A DNA stretch of 48,359 bases, from positions 1-48,359 of the forward strand of contig JANQRB010000133.1 in the NCBI GenBank assembly GCA_028284775.1, given 5' to 3'. Positions 28,508-37,483 of the stretch are shown one piece after another. Below the pieces are notes generated by a model, which saw only the letters and a list, made by a program, of their open reading frames with translations, did no database searches and was not told the origin of the DNA. The stretch is from Candidatus Kapaibacterium sp. GTDB lineage: Bacteria > Bacteroidota > Ignavibacteria > Kapaibacteriales > UBA7675. Position 1 is the first letter of the stretch; every line of letters starts with the position of its first letter. The position numbers were made by a program, and so were the translations under genes.

Positions 28508-29215
28508 GTGATCAGGCACGTGCAACTGCAGCCGCTCTACAGTATCGTGATCCCAACGCTCAATGAGAAAGAGCATATTCAACGCTGCCTGCGGAGCGCT
28601 CTGGCGATACCGGACGCCGAGATCATCGTTGCCGACGGCGGTAGCGATGATGCAACGCCGGCGCTGGTCCATGCTCTGCAAGAACACAATCCGACGCTGC
28701 ATTTGATAGAATCGAGGCGCGGACGCGGTATTCAACTGCGCGAAGGAGCCTCCCGCGCTCGCGGCGACATTCTCCTGTTTATTCATGCCGACTGTGTCTT
28801 GCCATCGACGGCAGCCGATTTGCTTGAAGAATTCCGGCATCAATCTCTACCGGCCGCTACATTCCGTCTGAAGTTTGATGCTGCGGGTTTCTTGCTGCGT
28901 TTTTATGAGTACGGCGCGCGGATCGACAGTCCACTGACGCGCTTCGGCGACCAGGGCCTTGTTATTCGACGTCGCCTTTACGATGAATGCAGCGGCTTTG
29001 CGGAGCTGCCGCTCTTTGAGGACGTCGATCTTTTCGCGCGCATTCGGCGGCGAGGCCGACTGGGATATCTGGAAGGACGCATCACGTGTTCGGCGCGACG
29101 ATTCGAGGAGCATGGACCACTGCGTCAGATGCTGCGCAACGCCATACTTTACCTCGGCTACCGTCTCGGAATCTCGCCCGCGAGACTGGCTGAACACTAT
29201 AAAAGAGTTCGTTGA
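28508..29215 (+). CDS. Family 2 glycosyltransferase (TIGR04283-like)
   Basis: The 235-residue product has a GT-A fold start 'YSIVIPTLNEKEHI', nucleotide-sugar residues 'ADGGSDDAT', the metal-site region 'LLFIHADCVLP', then 'GDQGLVIRRRLYDECSGF' and 'CSARRFEEHGPLRQML'. This order matches the TIGR04283 group (named for arsenosugar biosynthesis neighbourhoods), but the donor and acceptor are unknown. No arsenic genes are near. It has no membrane helix. Confidence 0.82.
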   Translation: MIRHVQLQPLYSIVIPTLNEKEHIQRCLRSALAIPDAEIIVADGGSDDATPALVHALQEHNPTLHLIESRRGRGIQLREGASRARGDILLFIHADCVLPSTAADLLEEFRHQSLPAATFRLKFDAAGFLLRFYEYGARIDSPLTRFGDQGLVIRRRLYDECSGFAELPLFEDVDLFARIRRRGRLGYLEGRITCSARRFEEHGPLRQMLRNAILYLGYRLGISPARLAEHYKRVR

Positions 29216-29455
29216 AACTACCTCTTTCGGTCATTGATATACTGGTACCTGCCATCGATAAAGCGGACATTTCTTTTTCATACTGTTTATTGTATATTCG
29301 ATCCGCAACGATTCGAAACCGGCTTCGAAATTGTTTGCGACATATTTTCGGCTGATTGATCCACCTTGCAGTTCCCCGGCTTCCACAAATAATGTGGCGC
29401 GTTGTTCGTGCCTCTGGCAATCTAACGCGACTCTGTCTATTGATGGGTAAGGAAT

Positions 29456-31384
29456 ATGAAAACGGTAACATCGACTCTTTTGCTTCTGCTTGCCTGCGCA
29501 ACATTCGTGAGTTGTTCGAATACCGGCGCAGCCAACAAAAGCCGCTATTTCGGTTACAGCAACGATCCGGATCGCGCTGCCGAATATCCACCGGCTCTTG
29601 CTGATGGCGGCGAAGCGACGGTACAGACTCAAGGCAATACGGATAGCGACGCCGCCCGGCCGGCCGACGACGTCAACCCGCGTTCGGCAGCAGCAGCGGC
29701 GGACATCGATTGGGAAAATGAGGCAGGCGACAACCCGCAGGGCTACGCAGATTGGCGCAACCCCTTGGATGACAATGGCGCCTCGCCGGAGGTTTATATC
29801 GAGAATTACTATGCCGGCGACTCAGATGTGGATTACATACCAGTAATCGTGCCGTGGTGGGATCGCTACGACGCATACTATTATTACCCATCGTCGACAA
29901 TCAGCTTATCATATTATGGCGGCTGGCGCTGGTACTATTCCGATTACTGGTATTGTCCGCGTTATGTTCGTCAGCCATACTATTCGACATATCCGCGCTA
30001 TGCTTCACCATGGTGGTGCCCGCGGCCATATTACAGCTACAATTACTGTCCTCCGCGCAGCTACTACGGCTATGGTAATGGCCGTCCCTACGTTGACTAC
30101 AGCAGACCGCGAACGCTGCGTCGATTTGGGTCGAACAATGGCAGAGTCGCTCCCGGTGAGGGACCGGTGACCGGCACGGACCAGGTACCGAGCCTGGGCG
30201 GCCGCAATCGATTGAAAGTCGGAAGCGCCGGGGAGTCAGAGTACGCGTCGGCGCGCTCCGGCGGCGCTAATGCCCCTGAAGTATTCGCCGCCGGGAATAC
30301 CGGTAATGCAACCCGCGGAGGGACGGTTGAGGCCGGCAGTACGCTCGGCACTGGCAATCGACAGCCGGCTGTACAGGCCGGCACAGGCCGTGGAACGACC
30401 CGTTTACGTGAGTTCGCCGCCCCATCCAGCGCCGCCGCGAATGCTGCCGGCCCGGTGCAAGTCGCCGGATCCGACGGCAAGCCGGTTTCCGTGTCCAAAA
30501 CAACAGCCCGACGCAGTGACGTCGCCGCTGCGCCCCCGGTCAGTACAAATAATTCGGGACTGGCTTCTTCATCGGGTCGCCGAACGTTCAGATCGCATTT
30601 GAGCGGGTCAGAGGCAGCAGCCGGGTCGGCAGCCGCTTCGGGCAGATCGTCCTTTTCAGGCGCCTCGCAGCAGTCTGATGCGGCCAGAAGCGCAGATCAG
30701 AACCCCTCCGCGGCACGGGCCGGAGAGCGCTTTTCGCGAAACCGTCGTCTGCAAAGCAGCGCAGCATCGTCGCAATCCGGTCGGCGACCCAACGGCAGAT
30801 TCAGGTCTTCTTCAACTGCCGGCGATCCAAATGCGACAAGGTCGGCGACGAGCTCGCCGGTAGGCGCCAACAGCTCGGCAAGCGCCAACAGCTCTTCAGC
30901 CGGCCAGCGGACAACTCGCAGTACGCCGCGCAGCACAAGCAGAACTGATTCGGAGGCCAGCACCTCCCGCAACTGGAGTCGCGGCGGCGCTTCCACCGAG
31001 CAACGGCGAAGGGTAGCACGGCCACGTTCGACGACGTCGTCAGACAATCGTTCGTCACGCGCCGCTACCCGCCCGCGCTCCGAAGGCTCCGGGTCCAACT
31101 ATGGGGCTCCTTCCAGACGCAGCAGGGCCTCCTCCAGCAGTTCGGCGAATTCTTCTTCCTCCTATGGTGCTCCCCGGAGCTCGAGTTCGAGCAAGCGCTC
31201 TTCCGTCAGGTCGAGCAGATCATCGTCGCGATCTTCGGCGACCTCTTCTTCGAGCCGCAGTGGATCATCGGTGAAGTCCACGCGTTCGTCGTCAAAATCC
31301 TCGGTGTCATCCGGTCGTTCATCCGGCAAAAGCAGTTCAAGCAAAAGTAGTCGCGGCGGCGGTCGTAAGCGCGGAGGACGGTAA
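29456..31384 (+). CDS. Low-complexity lipoprotein, Tyr/Trp-rich centre and Ser/Arg-rich tail
   Basis: 642 residues. The N-terminus is a lipoprotein signal (lipobox 'FVSC', Cys20). Residues 120-220 are exceptionally rich in Tyr, Trp and Pro ('YYGGWRWYYSDYWYCPRYV'). From about residue 350 to the end the protein is mostly Ser, Arg, Ala and Gly, with over 200 residues of Ser/Arg repeats, giving a strongly basic disordered tail. I do not know its function. The OmpP1-like gene follows after one base, so the pair is surely co-transcribed. A basic surface tail could bind polysaccharide or DNA, but that is a guess. Confidence 0.7.
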   Translation: MKTVTSTLLLLLACATFVSCSNTGAANKSRYFGYSNDPDRAAEYPPALADGGEATVQTQGNTDSDAARPADDVNPRSAAAAADIDWENEAGDNPQGYADWRNPLDDNGASPEVYIENYYAGDSDVDYIPVIVPWWDRYDAYYYYPSSTISLSYYGGWRWYYSDYWYCPRYVRQPYYSTYPRYASPWWCPRPYYSYNYCPPRSYYGYGNGRPYVDYSRPRTLRRFGSNNGRVAPGEGPVTGTDQVPSLGGRNRLKVGSAGESEYASARSGGANAPEVFAAGNTGNATRGGTVEAGSTLGTGNRQPAVQAGTGRGTTRLREFAAPSSAAANAAGPVQVAGSDGKPVSVSKTTARRSDVAAAPPVSTNNSGLASSSGRRTFRSHLSGSEAAAGSAAASGRSSFSGASQQSDAARSADQNPSAARAGERFSRNRRLQSSAASSQSGRRPNGRFRSSSTAGDPNATRSATSSPVGANSSASANSSSAGQRTTRSTPRSTSRTDSEASTSRNWSRGGASTEQRRRVARPRSTTSSDNRSSRAATRPRSEGSGSNYGAPSRRSRASSSSSANSSSSYGAPRSSSSSKRSSVRSSRSSSRSSATSSSSRSGSSVKSTRSSSKSSVSSGRSSGKSSSSKSSRGGGRKRGGR

Positions 31385-31385
31385 G

Positions 31386-32819
31386 ATGAAATCCTATAGC
31401 ATACTTTGTCTCTGCGGACTGCTGATACAGTTCGCCCCGCTCCGGGCGCAGTTTATCGAAGATGCATTGCGCCTGGCAACGCCTCAGGGTTTCCACAGTG
31501 CGCGGGCCGGTTCCATCGGCCTTGCTTTCGCCGGCATCGCCGATGACCTGGCGGCCCTCAACAGCAATCCGGCAGGTCTTTCCCTGGTGCCGGTCAACGA
31601 ATTTGCTTTCGGACTGCAGCACAACAACAGCGAGAATACGGGACTGTTCCTGAACAACAGCTTTGCCCTTGACGGTACCTCGACCGCGCTTAATTCGCTG
31701 GGTTTCGTTACGCCCTTCGAATCCGACGACGCCGACGGCGCCTTCGGCATCAGTTATACACGCGAGACGGATTTCGCCAACGATTACGAAGCGGCCGGCT
31801 TTAACAGCTCATCGTCAATCGTTACGAGCTGGATTGCGGATCACAGCGGCAACAGCTCGCCCGATCTTAATCTGGCATATCGGCTCTTTTTGGCGGACAC
31901 CGTCGACGGAGCCATGATTTCGCCTATCAACGGCAACGTTCAACAAGAGATTATTGTCGAAGAAAGCGGCGGCATCCACAATATCAGCGGCGGAATCGCC
32001 ATGGACCTCGCGCCCAATCTCTCCTTCGGCGCTTCGCTGAGCGGCAAATGGGGGAGCTATTCGTACCTGCGCCTCTACCGCGAAAACGATAGCGATGATC
32101 GCTACCAGAGCCTGGACACGCTTGAATTCACGGATGTCGACTTTCGTTCGCTCGAAGTACGCGAAGCCATCGAGCAGGATATTTCCGGGATCAATATGAC
32201 GCTCGGGCTGCAAGCGCGGATCGATGATCATCTGCGAGTGGGTGTGACGGTCAGGACGCCCAGTATTTATCAAATCGAAGAAGAATTCGTACAGACGGCC
32301 GTCGCCCGCTTCGATAATGACGATGCCTTTGAAGACGTTAGCGATGGCTTTAACAGTTATGAAGTCAGTACGCCCTGGGTCTTTGGATTGTCGGCTTCCG
32401 GAAGTTTAATGGGCCTGACGCTGTCGGCCGGAATCGAGTACCAGGCGCTTGGCGAGCTTGAATTCGACGAGGCGCTGGCGGAAGTGTTGCAGCTCAATTC
32501 AGAGATCAAACGGGCGCTGGCGGAACAGCTTTCCTGGGGCATCGGAGCGGAATACGACGTTCCGGATCTGCCGCTGGCCTTTCGCGCCGGATACACGCAC
32601 ATCGGGGCAACTTACAAGTCGAGCGCCCTGGGTGATGAACGTAGTGTTCTTTCCTTTGGCGCCGGATTCTACTTTAGCGATCAGCTTCGGCTGGATGCAA
32701 TGCTGCGTACGTCATCGCTGAGCGAGCAGCGTGCCAACTACTTCGGCTCGGAGTCGGTGGCGACAATCGAGCGCTCCCTGAGTGACATCGCTTTACAATT
32801 CGTGTATCGCTTCGACTGA
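31386..32819 (+). CDS. OmpP1/FadL-family outer membrane channel
   Basis: The 477-residue product has a signal peptide cut near 'APLRAQ'. The N-terminal hatch-like motif is 'GSIGLAFAGIADDLAALNSN' followed by PAGLS. A long beta-barrel region of alternating hydrophobic residues follows, ending in a terminal aromatic strand 'ALQFVYRFD'. FadL-type channels take up fatty acids or other hydrophobic compounds; the substrate here is not known. It starts one base after the lipoprotein gene and ends before a terminator. Confidence 0.85.
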   Translation: MKSYSILCLCGLLIQFAPLRAQFIEDALRLATPQGFHSARAGSIGLAFAGIADDLAALNSNPAGLSLVPVNEFAFGLQHNNSENTGLFLNNSFALDGTSTALNSLGFVTPFESDDADGAFGISYTRETDFANDYEAAGFNSSSSIVTSWIADHSGNSSPDLNLAYRLFLADTVDGAMISPINGNVQQEIIVEESGGIHNISGGIAMDLAPNLSFGASLSGKWGSYSYLRLYRENDSDDRYQSLDTLEFTDVDFRSLEVREAIEQDISGINMTLGLQARIDDHLRVGVTVRTPSIYQIEEEFVQTAVARFDNDDAFEDVSDGFNSYEVSTPWVFGLSASGSLMGLTLSAGIEYQALGELEFDEALAEVLQLNSEIKRALAEQLSWGIGAEYDVPDLPLAFRAGYTHIGATYKSSALGDERSVLSFGAGFYFSDQLRLDAMLRTSSLSEQRANYFGSESVATIERSLSDIALQFVYRFD

Positions 32820-32855
32820 CAATGCAGCAGCTAAAAAATGCACGTTTCAAAACGC

Positions 32856-32882
32856 AAAGCCCGACCCAAGCTGTCGGGCTTT
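32856..32882. terminator. Bidirectional terminator between converging genes
   Basis: AAAGCCCGAC and GTCGGGCTTT form a 10-bp stem around a 7-base loop, between the ends of the OmpP1-like gene (plus) and the small lipoprotein gene (minus). Confidence 0.8.
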
Positions 32883-32886
32883 GTTC

Positions 32887-33705
32887 TTATTCGGACTTAC
32901 GTCTCTTCTCCTGGCTGCGGAAATACAACTCTTCCAGGGCAAAAATCGAAAGTTCGCGCTCATAGGTGCTGAGACTGCTGTCGGCGGCAAGGTCGAGTAC
33001 ACTGTCGACTTTCAGGAGCCGGGCGCCCGTTTCATTCTGCTGCCGCGAAGTATGAACATTCTGCAGCAGGCGCGTCAATACGCTGGCCTGGCTGCCCTCT
33101 TCGGACTTGAGATTTTCCAGCAGCACATGGATCACATTGTCGAAGGACTCTTCTTCGCCCGTAAACAAGAGGTAAGCGGCAAAGCGTTCGCGTTCATTCA
33201 GCTTTGCGGATTCCGAAATCCGCGCTTCGGTATCCAGCAGTTTGCACTCGATGTAATTCGTTTTGAAGGCGGTTTCGTCGGTGAAGCGGCCTTCGGCAGC
33301 AAAATAATAAAGGCCCGCCGGGAGGTAAAACGATTGTTCGGCCGCAACGGAGATTATACAGACAGATTTTTCATCGCCATGAAAGACGCGAGGCGTCAAT
33401 TCCAGCGGGTACTGCGCGCCTTCACGATTGACAAGGTGCAACTCGCTTAATTCGCGGGGCTCGTCTTCATTATTGTTCAACCAGGAAAAACGGAAAAACA
33501 AAGCAGTGCCGGCGCGTAAGGTATCCAGGCTTCCCATGCGCCAGTCGCGATGCAAACGCAGCGTATCAAACCTGGTCGCAGCCAGGGCACTATGCAGTTC
33601 ATCTTGGCGATCGGAGATTGAAGCGCCGCCGGAACAGGCGCAAAAGGAAAGGGCGAGAATCAGCGTCAACGCACAAAAAAGCGGGTGTCGATTAGAGGCT
33701 GTCAT
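32887..33705 (-). CDS. Putative lipoprotein of unknown function
   Basis: The 272-residue product (ATG at 33705; another ATG 12 nt upstream at 33717) has a lipoprotein signal with 'ALSFCAC' before SGG. The rest looks like a beta-rich domain (about residues 40-155) followed by a helical part with many Glu and Ser. I do not recognise the family. It is divergent from rpsT, with a -7 element at 33737-33744. Confidence 0.65.
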   Translation of the reverse strand: MTASNRHPLFCALTLILALSFCACSGGASISDRQDELHSALAATRFDTLRLHRDWRMGSLDTLRAGTALFFRFSWLNNNEDEPRELSELHLVNREGAQYPLELTPRVFHGDEKSVCIISVAAEQSFYLPAGLYYFAAEGRFTDETAFKTNYIECKLLDTEARISESAKLNERERFAAYLLFTGEEESFDNVIHVLLENLKSEEGSQASVLTRLLQNVHTSRQQNETGARLLKVDSVLDLAADSSLSTYERELSIFALEELYFRSQEKRRKSE

Positions 33706-33722
33706 AATTTTTATCAATTTTA

Positions 33723-33753
33723 TTGCGTTCGAGCTACAAAAGTACTAATTTTG
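33723..33753. promoter_or_regulatory. Back-to-back promoters for rpsT and the lipoprotein gene
   Basis: On the plus strand TTG at 33723-33725, 20 nt, then TAATTTTG at 33746-33753: a full consensus promoter for rpsT, about 45 nt before its ATG. On the minus strand TACTTTTG (33744-33737) is a TAnnTTTG element for the lipoprotein gene. The two -7 boxes are only one base apart, so the polymerases would exclude each other. Confidence 0.65.
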
Positions 33754-33797
33754 TAAGCTCTTTTGCAGAATTAATTTATTTCAGGTTTGCTCAGACT

Positions 33798-34055
33798 ATG
33801 CCGAATCACAAGTCAGCAGAAAAAAGAGTTCGCCAAAGCGTCAAACGGCAAGCGTATAATCGCTACTATAAAGTAATGGCAAAGCGCGCTATGAAAGCCG
33901 TGCGCAGTTCCGAGTCGCACGACGAAGCAACCCAACTGTTTCAACGTGCTTCTCAGGTTCTCGATCGGATTGCCGACCGTGGCGTCATCCACAAAAATTA
34001 CGCCGCGAACAAAAAATCCAAACTTGCCCGCTACGTCAATAGCCTGAAAGGCTGA
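33798..34055 (+). CDS. rpsT: 30S ribosomal protein S20
   Basis: 85 residues with the S20 pattern: 'MPNHKSAEKRVRQSVKRQA' then 'NRYYK', a Lys/Arg-rich helical bundle and 'GVIHKNYAANKKSKLAR'. S20 binds 16S rRNA early in assembly. The frame is open further upstream to 33723, but that would run through the promoter, so 33798 is the start. tRNA-Arg follows 21 nt after the stop. Confidence 0.97.
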   Translation: MPNHKSAEKRVRQSVKRQAYNRYYKVMAKRAMKAVRSSESHDEATQLFQRASQVLDRIADRGVIHKNYAANKKSKLARYVNSLKG

Positions 34056-34076
34056 GCGGAAGAAATTTTCTGAGAC

Positions 34077-34150
<74 letters not shown>

Positions 34151-34162
34151 CAATATCAAGCC

Positions 34163-34203
34163 AAAACCCTTGTAAATCTTTGATTTACAAGGGTTTTGCT
34201 GTT
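34163..34203 (+). terminator. Strong intrinsic terminator after tRNA-Arg
   Basis: A perfect 16-bp stem (34163-34178 with 34182-34197) closes a TTT loop and is followed by GCTGTTTTT. It ends the rpsT/tRNA-Arg transcript. Confidence 0.88.
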
Positions 34204-34324
34204 TTTGCATACACAATTGGTCCAAGAATATTCGAGTAAAATTTCAGCACCAAACTACGAGTAGCGAAGGCTAGGCCTCAATTGTCGAAACCTAGATTCG
34301 CTTAGAACGCAATCAAAATAGCTT

Positions 34325-34504
34325 TTAAAGGGTTTGAAAAAATCCGCCAAATGATTGTCTGAGTGCGAGGTTTAGCTTTTTCCGGATATGATCAAGGTGT
34401 TTCTCCGCCGTAAGCAAGCCGACATTAAGTATGTCAGCAATATCCTTGGTGGTCGATTCTGCAAATAGATGATTGCAAATAAATAGTCGATCCTTACGAA
34501 TCAT
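34325..34504 (-). CDS. Mini LuxR-type HTH protein (59 residues)
   Basis: A short ORF that is almost only a DNA-binding domain: 'STTKDIADILNVGLLTAEKH' followed by 'LDHIRKKLNL' matches the LuxR/FixJ helix-turn-helix (K-EIA--L-VS--TVE-H---I--KL). There is no sensory or receiver part. It may be the surviving end of a larger regulator or a small stand-alone repressor or activator of the mobile region. It sits between the tRNA-Arg terminator and the broken transposase. Confidence 0.5.
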   Translation of the reverse strand: MIRKDRLFICNHLFAESTTKDIADILNVGLLTAEKHLDHIRKKLNLALRQSFGGFFQTL

Positions 34505-34606
34505 GTAAGTCGTTAAGAATCAATGGCTCGGTGTTGAAAAACTGTGTATTTTGGTCACTGGAATTGCCGTAAAAGTGTGAATTGTTTCAAAAACCTTGCA
34601 AAACCG

Positions 34607-35353
34607 ATACTCGGAAAATCACCATCTCAGACACAGGGGAATTTGTTTGCTCTTCTGTTAATCGATTTTATCAACATGTCACATCCGCTGGTGCTTCTTG
34701 CCGAGCGCATCGCGTGGCGTGATCTGGAACGGGGCTTCGAGAAACACTATTCCCATGTCGGTCAGCCCTCAAAGCCGGTGCGCCTGATGGTCGGCCTGTT
34801 GATTCTCAAACAAATCTACGACCTGGGCGATGAAACACTGATGCCCGAGTGGGTGCGAGACCCATATTTCCAGTACTTCTGCGGCGAGGCCCTTTTTCAA
34901 CATCGCCTACCCTGTGATCCGAGTGACCTGGTTCATTTCCGCAAGCGGATCGGTTAAGAGGGCGCCGAGCGCATCTTGCAATTGAGTATCGACCTACACA
35001 GCGAAAACGTTACCGCCAGAACCGACGTTCTGGCCGACACGACGGTACAGGAGAAGAACATCACGTATCCGACCGATGCAAAATTGCTTTGTAAGATCAT
35101 CGAAAAGTGCACTGCCATTGCGTCAGATGAAGGCATGAAGCTGCGTCAGAGCTACAAACGTACCGTCAGGAAATTGATGCGCCAGCAATACAATGGGCAT
35201 CATTCGCGCCAGCGGAAGCAGGCCACCAAGGCGCGCCGCAAGCTCAAAACGATTGCCGCTCGTCAAGTGCGAGACCTGGATCGCAAGCTGAGCGCGGATG
35301 CCCGTGAGAACTACAACGAAGAGTTCCAGCTGTTTAACAAGGTTCTTGATCAA
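34607..35353 (+). pseudogene. IS5-like DDE transposase, broken
   Basis: In one frame the sequence reads 'ILGKSPSQTQGNLFALLL', 'HPLVLLAERIAWRDLE', 'LMVGLLILKQIYDLGDE' and, after a stop, 'DVLADTTVQEKNITYPTDA', 'RQVRDLDRKL', 'EFQLFNKVLDQ'. These are the N-terminal domain and first catalytic Asp of IS5-type transposases. An in-frame TAA at 34955-34957 interrupts it. The expected ATG is ATA at 34607-34609, and homology ends near 35353, before the remaining catalytic residues. It cannot be active. No paired terminal repeats were found. Confidence 0.75.
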
Positions 35354-35417
35354 AGCAGTGTTCTGCCGCCGAAGCACGGCACGTTACTCTTCAAATGCAG
35401 CCACCTATAGCGTTAAC

Positions 35418-35573
35418 GTGAGTCAGAAGGATGCGAAAAAATTCAGGCAGGTCGTGATGGGCTTCGATTTCGTGCCCGACCCTGCCAGTCTCATATCAGC
35501 CGCCATAATCTTTCTGGCGGAGGCGATCACACATAAGGAAACAAGATGCGAATCGGTATTGACATTGACGTAG
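35418..35573 (+). CDS. Possible small ORF after the transposase remnant
   Basis: A 51-residue frame with a GTG start reading 'KDAKKFRQVVMGFDFVPDP' and a hydrophobic stretch 'LISAAIIFLAEAI'. No family recognised and no clear ribosome binding site. It could be part of the next small gene or non-coding debris. Confidence 0.25.
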   Translation: MSQKDAKKFRQVVMGFDFVPDPASLISAAIIFLAEAITHKETRCESVLTLT

Positions 35574-35872
35574 CCCCTCCCCGAATGGGCATTATGCTCA
35601 GGCCCTATCCAAACATCGCGATCCGGATCGACGAGGAGGTCAGGAATCCTTTCAAAGTTCTTGTACTCCTTCTCGACGCAATTTTATTTGCGGAGTGTAA
35701 GCGCGCCGCTAAAAACGCGGACTGTCGGAGTCTACCGCCACCAGAAGGTGGCATAAGATGGTCAAGAGATACAAGACCATCCAGGGGTGTCGGTCAGTGC
35801 TCTGCCGAGAAAGACGCAAGTTACGAGCGACTTAACAGCAGCAGAGACCTCAAAATGAAAGGACTGGATTGA
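35546..35872 (+). CDS. Hypothetical protein of the accessory region
   Basis: A 108-residue frame preceded by AAGGAAAC a few bases before the ATG, which is in favour of a real gene. It overlaps the end of the small ORF before it by 28 nt. The first half is hydrophobic and mixed ('RNPFKVLVLLLDAILFAE'); the second half is polar and poor in structure. No family is recognised. A hairpin GCCACC AGAA GGTGGC lies inside at about 35738-35753. I would not rely on it. Confidence 0.3.
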   Translation: MRIGIDIDVAPPRMGIMLRPYPNIAIRIDEEVRNPFKVLVLLLDAILFAECKRAAKNADCRSLPPPEGGIRWSRDTRPSRGVGQCSAEKDASYERLNSSRDLKMKGLD

Positions 35873-35874
35873 TA

Positions 35875-36252
35875 TCAGTTGATTGTTATTTCGCAATCCT
35901 TAACCTCAATCGAATTAAATGGCGGCGGAAACCCGCCAGTACACGTATATCCAACTTTGCAACAGGGTACTACCCCCGCCAGGCAGACATGGTCAATGCA
36001 AGCCTCGCCAGGCGCGACTACCTTCATCGCGTGACCAGTTTGGGAAATGGGTGGAACGCGAATCTCAAGTTCGTCCCCATTACAGTCAGTTATGTTAAGT
36101 TCTGCGATTGCGTTACGATTATTGTAAATTGTATATTCCTCACATTCGCAGTCGAGAGTACAGCCGAAAAAGGAGTTAAGATCAGTGGATGCCGTCATAA
36201 ACAAAAACAACGAAACACTGACTGCTAAAACACACCGGTTAAACTTGTCCAT
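35875..36252 (-). CDS. Small cysteine-rich secreted protein
   Basis: 125 residues from the ATG at 36252 (a longer frame begins at 36267). An N-terminal signal peptide 'CVLAVSVSLFLFMTAS' is followed by a mature part of about 100 residues. This has nine cysteines (for example 'FFGCTLDCECEEY' and 'ACIDHVCLAGVVPCCKVGYT'), which suggests disulfide bonds outside the cytoplasm. I do not recognise the family. Its upstream region holds a block (36368-36611) that is also found upstream of the next secreted-protein gene. Confidence 0.55.
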   Translation of the reverse strand: MDKFNRCVLAVSVSLFLFMTASTDLNSFFGCTLDCECEEYTIYNNRNAIAELNITDCNGDELEIRVPPISQTGHAMKVVAPGEACIDHVCLAGVVPCCKVGYTCTGGFPPPFNSIEVKDCEITIN

Positions 36253-36367
36253 TATTGATACCTTCATCCAATAAATTTGAGATTCATTTCCGGATTACCA
36301 CGACCGGACTAAGCACATAACCCCACTCCGGCACGTAGTATAGCAACCCACTTGAAGACGGAGCCGG

Positions 36368-36611
36368 ACCGGTCAAAGGTGCTCGTCCTATTCGCAACGA
36401 TTGAGTAAACTGAAGGCAGTGGCATTAAACATGTGAATTTTTGAGCAAAATGTCAATACTTATTATATGCAAAGACGTCTACAGTACTTTTAGTTCATTG
36501 TCGCTGGACCGAAGGGTGTCGGTTAAGTGTCTCTCCTCTTCGCTATCCAAGACGTGCAGCGGTTTTTCATATCCAAGAATCACCCCATACTCAAACTACG
36601 GTCGATCGCAA
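36368..36611 (-). repeat. Diverged direct repeat, copy 1 (remnant of the M15-like gene end plus spacer)
   Basis: This block aligns collinearly with 37484-37746. Exact shared words include TGAAGGCAGTGGC (36411-36423), GTCAATACTTATT (36452-36464) and TCTCTCCTCTTCG (36530-36542). The right part, about 36515-36611, corresponds to the 3' end of the M15-like gene, now without an open frame. It lies about 115-360 nt upstream of the cysteine-rich secreted-protein gene. Confidence 0.7.
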
Positions 36612-36618
36612 GTAATGT

Positions 36619-36683
36619 GCGCTGACCTCGTGTAGTGAGTATAAAGTGCTGGGACTTCTTATTCACTATTACAAGGTCAGCGC
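36619..36683. repeat. Long imperfect inverted repeat
   Basis: GCGCTGACCT at 36619-36628 pairs exactly with 36674-36683, and the stem continues imperfectly inward for about 12 more bases. A T-rich run follows on the plus side. On the minus strand it lies 64 nt beyond the stop of the 36748 gene. It may be a terminator or an element end; no other copy is seen. Confidence 0.5.
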
Positions 36684-36747
36684 CTTTTCTTTTACGGACC
36701 TTTAAACACGATTCCGGGTGATATCCCTCAGCGCCTTACTGCCCACA

Positions 36748-37278
36748 TTACGGCGATACAATTGCGTTTGCGACCGTGAGTTTAAACGTTTCTGTACCGT
36801 GCGTAAACGTGACCTCATTCGCCAGTTCCGTTTCCCAACTACCGTTTGGCGGAAATGAATCAGCCTCGTGCTGGAGAACAAACTCGGTTGACTCAGTGGC
36901 GACCCAGCGGTCTCCGGCATTGTCTTCGAATTTTACATGGAGGTATACTACTGCATCCGCAGGATAAAAGGGAACGCCGGTGGAACTTCGAGAGGTTAGT
37001 ATTGCATACGATGTATGATTCTCATCAAGGCTGTACGTCCCATGCACACTAACGCCACTGAACACAGTAATGTCGGCTCTCTTTTCTGTAGGACTGACCT
37101 CAGTTGCGTCGGCAAAGTCAAGTTCGCCTTCGGCCGCAATCGTACCCAAAAATCCGGGTACTTGATGTGAACAATGCATCAGTCCGGCATTTGAATAATA
37201 TTGAGAAGTAAACAGTAGTGCAAAAACAATAACTCCCAACATTACAAGGGAGTTGTCGGATCCATTGCTTCTAAACAT
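36748..37278 (-). CDS. Secreted or membrane-anchored protein of unknown function
   Basis: 176 residues from the ATG at 37278; the frame runs upstream to 37383, but the signal-like helix 'LVMLGVIVFALLFTS' follows directly after this ATG. The mature part looks beta-rich and acidic ('AEGELDFADATEVSPTEKRA', 'AVVYLHVKFEDNAGDRW'). I do not recognise it, and it is not similar to the cysteine-rich protein downstream, although both have the same duplicated upstream block. Confidence 0.55.
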   Translation of the reverse strand: MFRSNGSDNSLVMLGVIVFALLFTSQYYSNAGLMHCSHQVPGFLGTIAAEGELDFADATEVSPTEKRADITVFSGVSVHGTYSLDENHTSYAILTSRSSTGVPFYPADAVVYLHVKFEDNAGDRWVATESTEFVLQHEADSFPPNGSWETELANEVTFTHGTETFKLTVANAIVSP

Positions 37279-37483
37279 AACTGATTCCTGTAATTGAATG
37301 AGTGATAAGAGAATATTGAACAATGGCAAACACCTATTTCCGGCTCTATGGAAATAAGAGGGCAGAACCACTGAATGAATCACACCGATTTTAAGTGAAC
37401 AATACGTAAATCACGATCGTCGCAATCAAGAAGAGTTCAATTTCGAATTCCGCCAAGTGAGGGTTACACCCACTACGGTGGGC

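Noticed and set aside
28508..29215. Arsenosugar biosynthesis
   Set aside because: The family name comes from other neighbourhoods; no arsenic genes are in the window.
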